This document shows positions 15,420-24,998 of a DNA stretch of 64,000 nt, one piece after another. How positions within the stretch are numbered: position 1 is the first letter of the stretch; each line of letters begins with the position of its first letter. Origin of the DNA: Muribaculaceae bacterium (GTDB lineage Bacteria; Bacteroidota; Bacteroidia; Bacteroidales; Muribaculaceae); contig JAFQZK010000039.1 of the NCBI GenBank assembly GCA_017405965.1, forward strand, positions 1-64,000, in the 5' to 3' direction. Made by a program: the position numbers and the translations under genes. Under the pieces are notes generated by a model that was not told the origin of the DNA, searched no databases, and was given only the letters and a program-made list of their open reading frames with translations.

Positions 15420-16322
15420 TTACGGCCTATACACCTTTTGTCCGTTTTGGATGATGATGCCTCGTGTCTCGCTCGTGGCGGGAAGGCCGGTGATGGTATA
15501 AGCCCTCGAGGTGCCAACGGGAGCAACAACCTCTTTTACCTTACTTGGACCCTGGGTCTTCTCCCTAAACTCCTGCTGGGCCTTGGCCAACTGCTCGCGG
15601 AAACGTTCGTTGCCTTGCAACTTGGCATAAAGCACCGATCCGCCCAAGCGGCCGGCATCCACGTCGCTCTGCCAGTGGTATCCGGCAATAACGCGGCTCT
15701 GGCCATACTCATAGCCGCGAGCCAACAGCGCGTCGGCAACAGCGGGATTGATGTCCGACAGCAACAAGGCCATCGTCCACCCAAGGACGGTGTGACCCGA
15801 AGGATAGGAGCCGTTGGTGATATGTTCTTCCTCCTGCTCAGGGACAAGGGTCGGCTGATTGTAATACACGAAAGGACGTGTGCGACTGTATTTCTTTTTC
15901 GCGCGGTCGCTGATGCTGTCGCAGGTGGCGCCCACATCCTGCAAGAGAGTGTACAGCTCGGGCGTTTCTTCCTTAGTGATCATGAGGCCCAGGATGGGAC
16001 AGAACTCCTGAATGATGGTTTGCATACCGTAGTTGGCATCACGAATGGCCATTTCGGCACGCTCCTCGTTCTGACGTTGACGAATGCCCCACAGATACTG
16101 CGTCTGGTCGGCAGCGAAGCGCGACGACTCGAATTCAGGAGGAGGCGGCAGGAAGTTCGCCATGTTAGGTAACTCGGCCTGCGTGAAATAGGCATGACCG
16201 TTTTTCTCGTCTTGGCCCGCAAAGACCGTCATTACGCCACACAGCACAAAGAGCGCGGCAAAGAAAAATTTGTTGAATCTACTCAGAATAATGATAATTA
16301 ATGTTGTTATAAAAAACTGCAA
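15420..16322 (-). CDS. class A (PhoN-type) acid phosphatase with T9SS-like tail
   Basis: A 300-aa secreted PAP2-superfamily phosphatase. It has an N-terminal hydrophobic export segment, then the three PAP2 motifs: KKKYSRTRP, PSGHT and SRVIAGYHWQSDVDAGR. These form the His-based site for hydrolysis of phosphomonoesters. The last 35 residues (AYTITGLPATSETRGIIIQNGQKVY) resemble the short C-terminal sorting tails of T9SS cargo, suggesting export to the surface. It converges on pepC and shares the bidirectional terminator. Confidence 0.9.
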   Translation of the reverse strand: MQFFITTLIIIILSRFNKFFFAALFVLCGVMTVFAGQDEKNGHAYFTQAELPNMANFLPPPPEFESSRFAADQTQYLWGIRQRQNEERAEMAIRDANYGMQTIIQEFCPILGLMITKEETPELYTLLQDVGATCDSISDRAKKKYSRTRPFVYYNQPTLVPEQEEEHITNGSYPSGHTVLGWTMALLLSDINPAVADALLARGYEYGQSRVIAGYHWQSDVDAGRLGGSVLYAKLQGNERFREQLAKAQQEFREKTQGPSKVKEVVAPVGTSRAYTITGLPATSETRGIIIQNGQKVYRP

Positions 16323-16411
16323 TTAATCAGATGACCCAGTTTGGTTTGCGCTGTAACAATCAGATGCTGGCACCGCAGCACCGCAATTGACAACTTATCT
16401 AATTCCCGCTG

Positions 16412-16419
16412 CAAATATA
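16412..16419 (-). promoter_or_regulatory. -7 box TATATTTG
   Basis: TAnnTTTG match 90 bases upstream of the phosphatase start. Apart from this and the hairpin at 16539, the 16323-16619 gap holds nothing recognisable. Confidence 0.6.
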
Positions 16420-16538
16420 GCAATTTCCTACGGAATACCATTAAAACAACTACGATATTCTATAGCATTAAAAACAGCAATATCCAACTCGCTTTCGGCA
16501 TGAAGCTCTATGAGCCATTCCTACACTCCACAATAAGG

Positions 16539-16570
16539 CCCCATCATCATGCAATTTCAAGATGATGGGG
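16539..16570 (-). terminator. hairpin terminator after the alpha/beta hydrolase
   Basis: A perfect 10-bp stem CCCCATCATC/GATGATGGGG, 50 bases past the hydrolase stop, with T-rich DNA on both sides. Confidence 0.75.
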
Positions 16571-16619
16571 TATTATTTGTTGTACAACGAGCAGCAATAC
16601 TAGTGTTTTCTTAAGATGG

Positions 16620-17570
16620 CTACTGTTGGATGATGTCTGAGATTTCGTTGCGGGCTTTTTGGCCTTCGGGGCAGGGCCACAGGGGATAGACATGGCCCAT
16701 CTTCTCGGCCACATGCAATTGGGCATCCACGCCGGCGGCCTTCATCTTGTCGAAGGTGTTGACGATGTCGGTATAGAACACTTCCCATGTGCCGGTGAAC
16801 AGGTCGGTGGGAGGAATACCCTGCATATCACCGTAGAGTGGAGAAATCATCGGGTCACGGGGGTTCATCTCCCCTGCCCAATCGGCTCCGACTTTCCTTA
16901 GCACTTCGGCATTGAGGAAGGTGTCATGTTCCTGCAACGCATCATCTCCTCCCAGCACATCAACCCAAGGGGAGATGAGCACCAAGCGACTGGGCAGGTC
17001 ATTGGAGTCATTTCGAGCTTCCTGGGCCAGGGCGAGCGAGAAGCCGCCTCCTGCCGAATCGCCCATGATGATGAGACGTCCCGCAGAATACTGCTTGACC
17101 AGCTGCTGATAAAGCTGCAGCATCAACGGATGGGCATCACGGGCCGTGTAGCAGTAAAGCAGCGGATAATTAGGAGTCACGATGCCACATCCAGTGGTCT
17201 CGGCCCACTCGGCCATCGCCTTCCAATGCAGCAGATTAAAGTTATGGTAATAGGCGCCGCCATGGATGTAAAGTACAACGGACTTACTGTCGTCTTGCGG
17301 CTCCATGTGGAACACCTGCATGTTGCCCACATGGTACTGGCGCATCTCGCGCGGGAACTTCACATCATCAGGTATCTCTACCACGCTCTGGTCGGTTGTG
17401 TCTCCACGCTGTTGGTTATAATCCTCCATCGTGGCTTGATCGAACATATGGCCAATGACGATGGCCTGCGGCGAGCGCCCGTCAATCAAGCAGGCGATCC
17501 CACCGATGATGACGATGGCTGCGATGATACACACCAACGTCAGCAACGCTTTCTTGGTTTTTCTCTTCAT
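16620..17570 (-). CDS. exported HSL-type alpha/beta hydrolase (esterase)
   Basis: A 316-aa protein with an N-terminal membrane anchor or signal (about 8-30). It has the hormone-sensitive-lipase family oxyanion motif HGGAYYHN, the nucleophile elbow GDSAGGG, an acid in the DPMISPLYGD region and the catalytic His in KMGHVYP. It probably hydrolyses short acyl or acetyl esters in the periplasm. The start was moved to the ATG at 17570, because the upstream GTG lies 10 bases from the -7 box. It is a single gene. Confidence 0.9.
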   Translation of the reverse strand: MKRKTKKALLTLVCIIAAIVIIGGIACLIDGRSPQAIVIGHMFDQATMEDYNQQRGDTTDQSVVEIPDDVKFPREMRQYHVGNMQVFHMEPQDDSKSVVLYIHGGAYYHNFNLLHWKAMAEWAETTGCGIVTPNYPLLYCYTARDAHPLMLQLYQQLVKQYSAGRLIIMGDSAGGGFSLALAQEARNDSNDLPSRLVLISPWVDVLGGDDALQEHDTFLNAEVLRKVGADWAGEMNPRDPMISPLYGDMQGIPPTDLFTGTWEVFYTDIVNTFDKMKAAGVDAQLHVAEKMGHVYPLWPCPEGQKARNEISDIIQQ

Positions 17571-17610
17571 GATGTCTCGTTTTTTAAAAGGCTTGAACAC
17601 TATTCGGCCT

Positions 17611-17618
17611 CAAAGATA
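17611..17618 (-). promoter_or_regulatory. -7 box TATCTTTG
   Basis: TAnnTTTG match that rules out the GTG at 17600 as a likely start and supports the ATG at 17570. Confidence 0.65.
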
Positions 17619-17784
17619 CAATGTCACATACAAATCAATAAATAAAATTGACAAAAATCTCAAGATTAATTCGAATCCCATTCAAAAACTACCGATAATA
17701 GCACTTTTTTGTGACGGCAGCGGGATTGGTGCATCATTGGGACGGGTCTTCTTGATTGGACCCACTTTGATTGCGGTTACAGAG

Positions 17785-17820
17785 AGCGGCCACGCCAAGG
17801 CGAGGCCCTACTGTGCGGAA
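17785..17820. repeat. dispersed repeat GCGGCCACGCCAAGGCGAGGC
   Basis: A partial copy of a repeat that also occurs near 44580-44615, 62545-62609 and 62725-62789. The surrounding 17630-17899 DNA is non-coding. Confidence 0.65.
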
Positions 17821-17899
17821 TCTGATAAATCTGTTGTTTGAAAAAACAAGTGCGGATGCCTCAGAACTATCAGATAATTCAGTTGTTTGAAAGACGAGC

Positions 17900-17931
17900 G
17901 TGGGGGTGCAGTGTGGTTACTGCACCCCCAC
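17900..17931 (-). terminator. strong hairpin after the 1,655-aa gene
   Basis: A perfect 13-bp stem GTGGGGGTGCAGT/ACTGCACCCCCAC with a 6-nt loop, 33 bases past the stop codon. Confidence 0.8.
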
Positions 17932-17963
17932 GGATAAAGGTTGTTCGGGTTCTATCGTCTATT

Positions 17964-20900
17964 TCACTTGACGTAGACCTTCTTGTTGCCAATCAAGTAG
18001 AGGCCGTTCAGGCCCTCAAGGCTGGTGGTCTGGCGGCGCACCAAGCGGCCATCGATGGTGTACACGTCAACGGGCTGACCGTCCACGGTAATCTCGTCGA
18101 TGCCATTGGTAATGTTGATTACAGCCGTGGCAGGGGCAGACTCCTTGCCACCGTCATAGACAGCCGTCACTGCAAACGTGTGCTCACCATCAGTCAGGCC
18201 CGTTGCAGGCAGGTCGTAGGCCGTATCGGCAGTACTGCCGACCAATTCACCGTCCACATAGATGTTGTAGGCAACGGGAGCCGATGCGCCACGTTCGAAG
18301 GTGACGTCATCCAGCAAGAGGCCGAAGATATCCTGTGCCGTGTGGCGGATGGCGAAGTACTTCGTGCCCTCGGGGAGCGTGAAGGTGTACTCGGTCCAGT
18401 CGGTGGCATCGAACCATTCGTCTTGGAGCGAAATGAAGCTATCGATATTGTTGTCGGTGGTTGAATAGAGCACCTCGAAGGTCTCATAGCCATAGTCGGC
18501 CGTAATCACGCGGGCAAAGAAGCTGATTTCCTGCTCATTGCCCATCAACTCGGGCGAGATGAGCCAGTGGTCGGTAGCGGGGATGGGATCACCGTCGGAC
18601 ACACAGGTTGACAGCAGCAACTGGTTGCCGCTGTGCGGTTCATAGACCGAACCCACTTCCTCGGGGAAGCCCTCATACATGGAGTTGAATACCATCCACG
18701 CCATAGGTTCACCCAGATTAGGAACCTCAAAGCCCGAGAAGCCGTAGCACATCAGTCCGTTGCCGTCGTAGAGCGACCAGTCACCGAAGGCGCCATTGTG
18801 CTGCGTGTCGGTGATACCACCCAGGCTGAACTCGGGGAATTGTTCGGCATCCTCAAAGTCCTCGGTCACCTGCATCGCACCATCGGTATCGGGAGCGGTC
18901 CACGACAGAGCCAGGTCGTTGCCGGACTGCTCGACAGTCAAGCCTGTGGGAGCAGGCAGAGCGGGCTCGACAATGGTGATATAGGCCTGAGCCTCATTGT
19001 TGGCGAGTTGCTGATCCATGTCATAGACGACACGAGCCACAATCTCGACATCACCGGCTTCATCAAGTACCGAAGTCGGGAATTCAACCTGCTGGGTCCA
19101 GGACTTGAAGGGCGCCAGTGTCTGGTTGGGAGTCACATCCAGCAACTGCTTGTCACCAGCCATGAGTTGCACCTGGAAGCCACTTGCCGCATTCTCGCCC
19201 TCATTGGTAACGGTAACCGTAATCGATGTTGTGTTACCAGCCACCACACTCGAGGGGGCATTAAGCGATATGGCCAGGTCGTTCTGATACAAGTCACCGA
19301 TGTGGATATTGTCCACCAGGAGCACGTCGCCGAGGGAAATCAGTTCACCCTCCCAATGGTCAATCTCGGAGGCGTTGGCATATCTTGCCAAGAGGCAAAT
19401 GCGGGCGTAGCGACCGCCTTGCAGGGCCGTCAGGGGCACTTTCACCTGTGAGTAGGAATTACCCACCGAGATGTTGTCCTGTAGGAGAGCGAATTCGGCG
19501 TCGTCAACGCTGCCGTAAACCGCCAGCGAACTGATGCCGGAACTGGCGACATCAAAGAGGAGCGTCGGGTTAGCAAGGCCATTATGGTCGAGTTTGCCCG
19601 AATTGAAGGATACCATGCCTTCCTCCTCGCTGAGCAGTGCCATCGACGAGCCGTCACCGTCGGAGGACTGAGGCGAAATCATGATCGTGCCGTTGGTCTC
19701 CCAGAAGTAATGCAACTCATCATCAGTGAAGCCCTCGACAAGGGGCAACTCATAGGGAGCGCCCACCAGCAGGCCAGCTGTTGACTTTTGACCTTCAAAC
19801 TCGGCGTTGGCCTCGTTCCTGGTCTCGACGATCCAATACTCCATGTGCTGTTCTCCCTCGTCGGTGGCGAAGGGCACGTCGTAGGCGTCAGCATCGGTGA
19901 GCGTAGCCAGCAGTTCGTTCTTCTCGATAGAATAATCGGTCCATCCCTCTTCGACAAACGTGCTCCAGACGAGATAGTTGACCGTTGCAGGATTCACCGG
20001 GCCACCGTTTTCACCGGTGTTGCCCACCTTGTCCCAACTCAGCGCCACGATATCGCCGCCATCGGTTGCAGTGAAGTTCTCGACAGGAGTCGGCACATCG
20101 GGGCCGACATAGACGGTCACCTTCTCACTCTTCAAGCCCTTGCCCGACTCGTTGTAGGGGATGGCCTGGTAGGTGTGGTCGCCGACTTCATCAGGTTCGT
20201 CAACATAGGTCACGGTAGCACCGGGAGCCACATCCTCAACGCTGCCGACAACGCTACCGTCACGCAGGATGTCGATGCGGGTCAAGTTGGCGGTTAAGGG
20301 GCCGCCGTTGATGGCAATATGGGGGGCCGTAATGGTAACCTCGGCACGCAATGCTGCCAGCTCATCGGCAACAACGCTGATGACGGGTGCGGCAGGTGCC
20401 GTAGGCTCGGCGCCAAAGTCAATGCTGATGGATTTCACTATCAGGCGATAGGCATCGGCATCGCTGATGGCATGGATGGCCAGGTAATACTTGCCGGCCT
20501 CGTTCACCGAGAATATACCCTCGTATTCTTCGCCCATGTCCTCATAGGTGATGACATCGCTGGGCCCGATGACCGTGGTGGTCATGGCCTCGGCAACGGG
20601 CTCGGCGCCCAACAGCACCTCAAAGCGTTCGTCAATACCTGAATTGCGGGCATTGACAACCACTTCGTAGTTCTTGTTAGCCTCCAACCAGACGGGCAAC
20701 ATGACAAGGTAGTCATCGGCTGCATTGTCAGCACTGTAGTTGTAATTGGTCAGGTAGGTATCATCCCAATTCCAGGTGCAACCGTCCTCATTGGCATCGA
20801 TCACCGTGAAGAGGTCAAAGGTCTCGGGCAGGGTCAAATCGGCGGTATAGGGCACATTGAGCGTGACCATGAGTTTCACGGCCACGACCTCGCTCTTGTC

Positions 20901-22931
20901 ACCAGCGCCCATCTCGTTATAGGCCACAGCATAATACTGGTGTGTGCCAATGGTCAGATCTTCGCCATTGTCAACCCAAGTCAAGGCTGCACCGGGAGCC
21001 ACGGCCTCGAAGGTGTGGATCACCTGGCCGTCGCGCACGAGCTCAACCTTTTCCAGATTGCCCGACAAGGGCTCACCGTTGCGTTTCACAGTGGGTGCCG
21101 TGAAGCTGACGGTCACCTCGAGTTGCTCCTCGGTCTGCACAGCGGTAATGTCGGCAGGAGCTGCTGGAGCCTCCATCTCATAGACGTCAACCATCACATT
21201 GTCAACAAAGAGCTTGTTCATGTCGGCACGCGAGATGGCGTGGAAACCGATATAGTAGGTTCCGGTCTCGCTCACGGTAATCTTGGCCTCCAGTTGCTGG
21301 GGTTCTTCCCAAGTCACATCGGTAGGCTCAACGACCTGGATGGTCATCCCCTCGGGGGTGGCCTCATTGCCAGCCATCACCTCGATGCGCTCGTCATAGC
21401 CCTTGTTCCAGGTGTCGAACGTCAGGCGGTACTGCTTGCCAGCCTGGAAGTGGAAGGCGGGCGAAATCAGCCAGTCATCGGCGTCAAACGACTCGTTGTA
21501 GGTGTAACGAGCAAACCAGTCATCGTCGCTATTGTAGGCGAAATCCCAGGTATCATTGTCAGCGTTGGCGTCAATGATGGTGAACGCCTCTTGCTCATCG
21601 GTGGTCTGGAAGGTGTTCAGGTAAGGATAGTCCTCGATGGGCTTGAAGGGATCTTCACGGGAGATGGCCAGGTCCTCGATCCAAACGTCGAAATTCACAT
21701 TCTCGTCATTGTCATTGGCCAGCAGCTCGACGAGCGAGGTAAATACCCCACCCTCCTCGTCATAACTCATTTCATAGGACACCAGATTGTCACCATTGTA
21801 GCCCACGGCATAAATCGGGTTGCCGTCCAACTCACCCAACACTTGCAGGCCGTTGAAGGTCACGATACCGTCGTTGATGACACCATGCATCCACGCGTCA
21901 GGGTAACCGGCAAACAGCCCTTGCAGATACACGTCATCGCCGTCAAAGCCCAGATTGACCTGTCCGCGGAACGGAACCGACGAGCCCTCGTAGTAATGGC
22001 CGCGGGTGTACCACGTCTCGGTCTCCAGACCAACCGGCGGCGTCACCGTCACCACATCAAGGGGCACAAAGTCGTGGTCAAAGGTATAGACGCTCTCGTA
22101 GTCTCCGAAGTCGGAGAAGAACGAGTTGCCGTCGTACTCATAGAACACGCCGATGATGTTGTCCTCGTCCGAGCCGTCAAGCGTAATCTGGTCGCCGTCG
22201 ATGGTGAAGGTGATGGTCCCACGCGCATCGTTCCTGATAAAGTCGCGACCATCCTTCACGCCCCAATAGATGGCATAAGGCACCTCGGCATAGCTCTCAT
22301 AGTTCACCAGCTGTCCCGTGGGAATGGTAATCGTGTTGCCGCTCAAGGAACCTTTCACCCAGACGTCGTTGCGATAGGTGGAGATGAGGTCCCTGATATA
22401 GACATCGCCGTTGTCGCAGAACACGACATGTACATTGCCGAACTGCTCGGTAAGCAGCCAGGAGTCGCCGTCCGGGTCATAAATCAGCGCATTTCCCGAG
22501 CGGTTGTAGATCTTGCGCTGGCCCTCGGCGGGCTTGATGATCACGCCATCGTCGTCGCGCACTTCGCCGGCACGTCGAGGAGCATTCTTGCTTCTCAAGC
22601 CGGTCCTGGCGGCAGGCTGATGGGCCATGCGCTTGATGGCCGTTTCCTTCTTGTCCTTCACTTTGGACACTGCAGTGGCTTCTTGAGCCTTGGCTTTCAC
22701 TACGGCGTCCCGCTTCTTGTCGGCAAGCGCCGTCGTCACCTCGGTCTGCGAGGCGCGGGCTTCAACATTCTTGGAGGGCAGGTTCTTGACTTTCCTCAAG
22801 CCGTCATGCGTGTTCCTGGCCATTCGGGTGGTCAAGTCAACAGCCTGCTGAGGCAAATCTTGGGCCCTCACTTGTGATGGCCACAGCAAGAGCATGGCCA
22901 CAGCAAGCAAAAACATGGTTTTCTTCCCCAT
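17964..22931 (-). CDS. 1,655-aa secreted multidomain adhesin-like protein (T9SS-type tail)
   Basis: A signal peptide (about 1-23) is followed by a basic, Ala/Lys-rich linker. Two copies of a beta-domain shared with the protein at 47942 come next (about 155-390; KIYNRSG, VYIRDLIS, VWVKGSLSGN). Then follow several cleaved-adhesin/choice-of-anchor-J modules (about 440-590, 680-830, 1045-1180 and 1330-1520; ADDWLISPAF, TDHWLISPEL) separated by fibronectin-type III-like domains, a CARDB-like domain (about 1195-1300) and a C-terminal tail (DVYTIDGRLV...GLYLIGNKKVYVK) typical of T9SS cargo. It is likely a cell-surface or secreted binding protein. It is transcribed alone from a TAAATTTG box. Confidence 0.88.
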   Translation of the reverse strand: MGKKTMFLLAVAMLLLWPSQVRAQDLPQQAVDLTTRMARNTHDGLRKVKNLPSKNVEARASQTEVTTALADKKRDAVVKAKAQEATAVSKVKDKKETAIKRMAHQPAARTGLRSKNAPRRAGEVRDDDGVIIKPAEGQRKIYNRSGNALIYDPDGDSWLLTEQFGNVHVVFCDNGDVYIRDLISTYRNDVWVKGSLSGNTITIPTGQLVNYESYAEVPYAIYWGVKDGRDFIRNDARGTITFTIDGDQITLDGSDEDNIIGVFYEYDGNSFFSDFGDYESVYTFDHDFVPLDVVTVTPPVGLETETWYTRGHYYEGSSVPFRGQVNLGFDGDDVYLQGLFAGYPDAWMHGVINDGIVTFNGLQVLGELDGNPIYAVGYNGDNLVSYEMSYDEEGGVFTSLVELLANDNDENVNFDVWIEDLAISREDPFKPIEDYPYLNTFQTTDEQEAFTIIDANADNDTWDFAYNSDDDWFARYTYNESFDADDWLISPAFHFQAGKQYRLTFDTWNKGYDERIEVMAGNEATPEGMTIQVVEPTDVTWEEPQQLEAKITVSETGTYYIGFHAISRADMNKLFVDNVMVDVYEMEAPAAPADITAVQTEEQLEVTVSFTAPTVKRNGEPLSGNLEKVELVRDGQVIHTFEAVAPGAALTWVDNGEDLTIGTHQYYAVAYNEMGAGDKSEVVAVKLMVTLNVPYTADLTLPETFDLFTVIDANEDGCTWNWDDTYLTNYNYSADNAADDYLVMLPVWLEANKNYEVVVNARNSGIDERFEVLLGAEPVAEAMTTTVIGPSDVITYEDMGEEYEGIFSVNEAGKYYLAIHAISDADAYRLIVKSISIDFGAEPTAPAAPVISVVADELAALRAEVTITAPHIAINGGPLTANLTRIDILRDGSVVGSVEDVAPGATVTYVDEPDEVGDHTYQAIPYNESGKGLKSEKVTVYVGPDVPTPVENFTATDGGDIVALSWDKVGNTGENGGPVNPATVNYLVWSTFVEEGWTDYSIEKNELLATLTDADAYDVPFATDEGEQHMEYWIVETRNEANAEFEGQKSTAGLLVGAPYELPLVEGFTDDELHYFWETNGTIMISPQSSDGDGSSMALLSEEEGMVSFNSGKLDHNGLANPTLLFDVASSGISSLAVYGSVDDAEFALLQDNISVGNSYSQVKVPLTALQGGRYARICLLARYANASEIDHWEGELISLGDVLLVDNIHIGDLYQNDLAISLNAPSSVVAGNTTSITVTVTNEGENAASGFQVQLMAGDKQLLDVTPNQTLAPFKSWTQQVEFPTSVLDEAGDVEIVARVVYDMDQQLANNEAQAYITIVEPALPAPTGLTVEQSGNDLALSWTAPDTDGAMQVTEDFEDAEQFPEFSLGGITDTQHNGAFGDWSLYDGNGLMCYGFSGFEVPNLGEPMAWMVFNSMYEGFPEEVGSVYEPHSGNQLLLSTCVSDGDPIPATDHWLISPELMGNEQEISFFARVITADYGYETFEVLYSTTDNNIDSFISLQDEWFDATDWTEYTFTLPEGTKYFAIRHTAQDIFGLLLDDVTFERGASAPVAYNIYVDGELVGSTADTAYDLPATGLTDGEHTFAVTAVYDGGKESAPATAVINITNGIDEITVDGQPVDVYTIDGRLVRRQTTSLEGLNGLYLIGNKKVYVK

Positions 22932-22972
22932 AATGTAGATGATTAAATGAAACTTAAGTTAGATTTTGCTCG

Positions 22973-22980
22973 CAAATTTA
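22973..22980 (-). promoter_or_regulatory. -7 box TAAATTTG
   Basis: TAnnTTTG match 41 bases upstream of the 1,655-aa gene. Confidence 0.6.
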
Positions 22981-23287
22981 GTAAAAAATATCCTTCATGC
23001 AAAACAGTTCAACGATTGTGTCGTCAACCGTTCAGCCAATGGTCGTCGCCACGGCACGAAAATGTAGAGACGCAAAATTTTGCGTCTCTTTTCTTGTCGC
23101 ACCATGATGGTTTGTCATAATTCAACTGCTGCAACCATAACCGCCCTGCGGGCGGGAAACTACTCAAATTATAATTGATGATTTGTTTAAATTGGCTACG
23201 CCGAGCTAAAGATTCCCGTGAAATATAGCACGGTTATAATACCGAGTCGCAATGATGACTCAGGCGCTACAAATGGGCATTAGGGGG
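22981..23287. other. non-coding region with repeat remnants
   Basis: No gene. A palindrome AGAGACGCAAAATTTTGCGTCTCT followed by TTTT lies at 23066-23089. From about 23112 a diverged repeat begins with TTTGTCATAATT, resembling the arm of the element at 2309, and contains a CCGCCCTGCGGGCGGG hairpin. Confidence 0.45.
23066..23092. terminator. GAGACGCAAAA palindrome with T-run
   Basis: A perfect 12-bp-arm palindrome followed by TTTTC. The same GACGCAA type recurs as the terminator at 49785. No gene on the plus strand ends here, so it may be a transposed terminator-like repeat. Confidence 0.5.
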
Positions 23288-23773
23288 TTATCTGGTCAGT
23301 TCGATGGCCTGTTTGCCGGACATGTGCTCGATGTCGAGGCGCAAGAGCAAGACGTGGTCCAGCGATTTGTCGATCTCGTGCTGCAGCCCGGGCTCGTCAC
23401 CAGGTGAATAGCGGCGGCCCAGGAGGCGTAAGGCCTGCACTATCTCGTCGGCATCTTCAATCATCTGGATACGGCCGAATGCAATCACGCTCCTGAAGTA
23501 GGTCGTGAACTCGGCCGGCCTGATTTCGTCCTGATCGATGACGCAGAACGAGCAGCGATTGTCGCGCTTGATGGCATCGACTTTGTGCCCCTGCACAGCC
23601 GAATGGAAAACTATCGCCCCATCGGCATAGACATAGCTGAGCGGCACGGCGTATGGGTAACCGCCGTCACCCGTCAGGGCAAGCACGCCCGATGTGCAAC
23701 GGCCCAGGATGCGTTCACACTCTTCTCTGGATAACTGCTGCCGATGGCGGCGCATGGGTCTGAATTCTGTCAT
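23288..23773 (-). CDS. NimA-like pyridoxamine 5'-phosphate oxidase-fold flavoprotein
   Basis: A 161-aa protein with the Nim-family pattern: FRPMRRHRQQLS at the start, GYPYAVPLSYVY, FHSAVQGHKVDAI, then TTYFRSVIAFGR. Nim proteins bind FMN and can reduce 5-nitroimidazoles to harmless amines, but most chromosomal relatives have other, unknown roles. It is the last gene of a four-gene operon with a P-loop kinase, a Vat/CatB-like acetyltransferase and a lipoprotein. The operon gathers two genes with drug-modifying relatives, which is of interest, though activity cannot be told from sequence. Confidence 0.85.
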   Translation of the reverse strand: MTEFRPMRRHRQQLSREECERILGRCTSGVLALTGDGGYPYAVPLSYVYADGAIVFHSAVQGHKVDAIKRDNRCSFCVIDQDEIRPAEFTTYFRSVIAFGRIQMIEDADEIVQALRLLGRRYSPGDEPGLQHEIDKSLDHVLLLRLDIEHMSGKQAIELTR

Positions 23774-23793
23774 GATAAAGCTATTTAAGTCCT

Positions 23794-24330
23794 TTAATTT
23801 CTTAGTTTTATATCCAAAATGGGCTGTATCGATTGTTCAAAGTCGGATTTGATTAAAAAGACTTTTTCTCCTGCAGCCTTAAAGCCATTGATATAGTTCT
23901 TGTTGTCGTCCTTCAAAGTTGCAATTGTGCAACTGTTATCATCCAGCCGATGCTCTATATCCGAGCTGTGTTCCTTGATTTCAGCAAAATGAGCGTCAAT
24001 GTAGTCATCAGTAAAGGCAAGACAAATAAAACGGATAGCACTCAGGTAACGTTCATCGAAACTGTCCCTCCAGTTGAACGGGATATAGACGCCTTCGACA
24101 ACGAGATGCTGATGGTTTTCGATTGCCGTCTTGACCATCTCACGCACGATCGGCCAAAGATAGTCAGTAAGTGCTTCATCATCTGCTGGCGTAAGGGCTG
24201 TGTGACCGCTGCGAATCAAGCCCATCTTCAGATGATCAATAGACAGATACGGATACTTGTATTTTTCCAGTATCCGCTGTGCAAAGAGCGTTTTGCCGGT
24301 GTGAGAAGCGCCTGTTATCAGTATTACCAT
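23794..24330 (-). CDS. P-loop nucleoside-kinase-like ATPase
   Basis: A 178-aa cytoplasmic protein with Walker A GASHTGKT (7-14) at the extreme N-terminus and a likely Walker B-type strand (LVVEGVYIP). It resembles 2-phosphoglycerate-kinase-like or zeta-toxin-like small kinases that phosphorylate small metabolites; the substrate is unknown. It starts 10 bases after the acetyltransferase stop codon and is followed by the Nim-like gene after 20 bases. Confidence 0.78.
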   Translation of the reverse strand: MVILITGASHTGKTLFAQRILEKYKYPYLSIDHLKMGLIRSGHTALTPADDEALTDYLWPIVREMVKTAIENHQHLVVEGVYIPFNWRDSFDERYLSAIRFICLAFTDDYIDAHFAEIKEHSSDIEHRLDDNSCTIATLKDDNKNYINGFKAAGEKVFLIKSDFEQSIQPILDIKLRN

Positions 24331-24340
24331 AACTATGACA

Positions 24341-24988
24341 CTATTGATTAATCTTCCTGATTAATGACAAATCACCACTCGACAGGGCTTCAAAATTGGC
24401 CTCAATCTTCTCTATGTCCCAATCCCACCATTTCAGCTGCAGCAGATAGGCAATGAATTCGTCGTCAAAACGCATCCTGACCACCTTGCAGGGATTCCCC
24501 ACGGCGACAGCATAAGGAGGGATATCCGAGGCCACTACCGAGTTGGCACCGATGATGGCGCCATCGCCAATGTGAACGCCCGGCATGATTGTTACATGCT
24601 GCCCAATCCACACATCGTTGCCCACGACGGTATCCCCCTTCAGCGGCAATTCGTCTTTCACTGGAGCAATGGCACTGCCCCAGTCACCACCGATGACATA
24701 AAAAGGATAGGTTGTCACGCCGTCCATCCTGTGATTGGCGCCATTCATGACAAACTCCACACCTCGAGCGATGGCGCAGAATTTGCCGATAATCAGTCGG
24801 TCACCGATAAAGTCATAGAAATGGGTGACATGCTTCTCGAACTGATCTGCCCCATCCACGTCATCATAATAGGTATAGTCGCCGATGATGATCCGCGGAT
24901 TCTTCACCACGTTTTTGATGAAGCACAGGCTGGGGATGTCGGGATTCGGAAACGCCTCATCCGGATTAGGTCTGTTCTTTATTTCCAT
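24341..24988 (-). CDS. Vat/CatB-family xenobiotic O-acetyltransferase
   Basis: A 215-aa left-handed beta-helix hexapeptide enzyme. It shows IGKFCAIARGVEFVMNGANH with the conserved catalytic His, then YPFYVIGGDW, VGNDVWIGQHVTIMPGVHIGDGAIIGAN in consecutive parts, and NPCKVVRMRF. The family acetylates chloramphenicol, streptogramin A or unknown hydroxyl compounds with acetyl-CoA, as trimers. The start is at the conserved MEIKNRPNP; the earlier in-frame start overlaps the lipoprotein gene. It is second gene in the operon, 10 bases after the lipoprotein. Confidence 0.9.
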   Translation of the reverse strand: MEIKNRPNPDEAFPNPDIPSLCFIKNVVKNPRIIIGDYTYYDDVDGADQFEKHVTHFYDFIGDRLIIGKFCAIARGVEFVMNGANHRMDGVTTYPFYVIGGDWGSAIAPVKDELPLKGDTVVGNDVWIGQHVTIMPGVHIGDGAIIGANSVVASDIPPYAVAVGNPCKVVRMRFDDEFIAYLLQLKWWDWDIEKIEANFEALSSGDLSLIRKINQ

Positions 24989-24998
24989 AGGATTCAGA

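Noticed and set aside
20940-22877. A 645-codon open frame on the plus strand
   Set aside because: It lies entirely antisense to the 1,655-aa secreted protein gene, whose domains are clear; GC-rich codon bias creates long antisense frames here.
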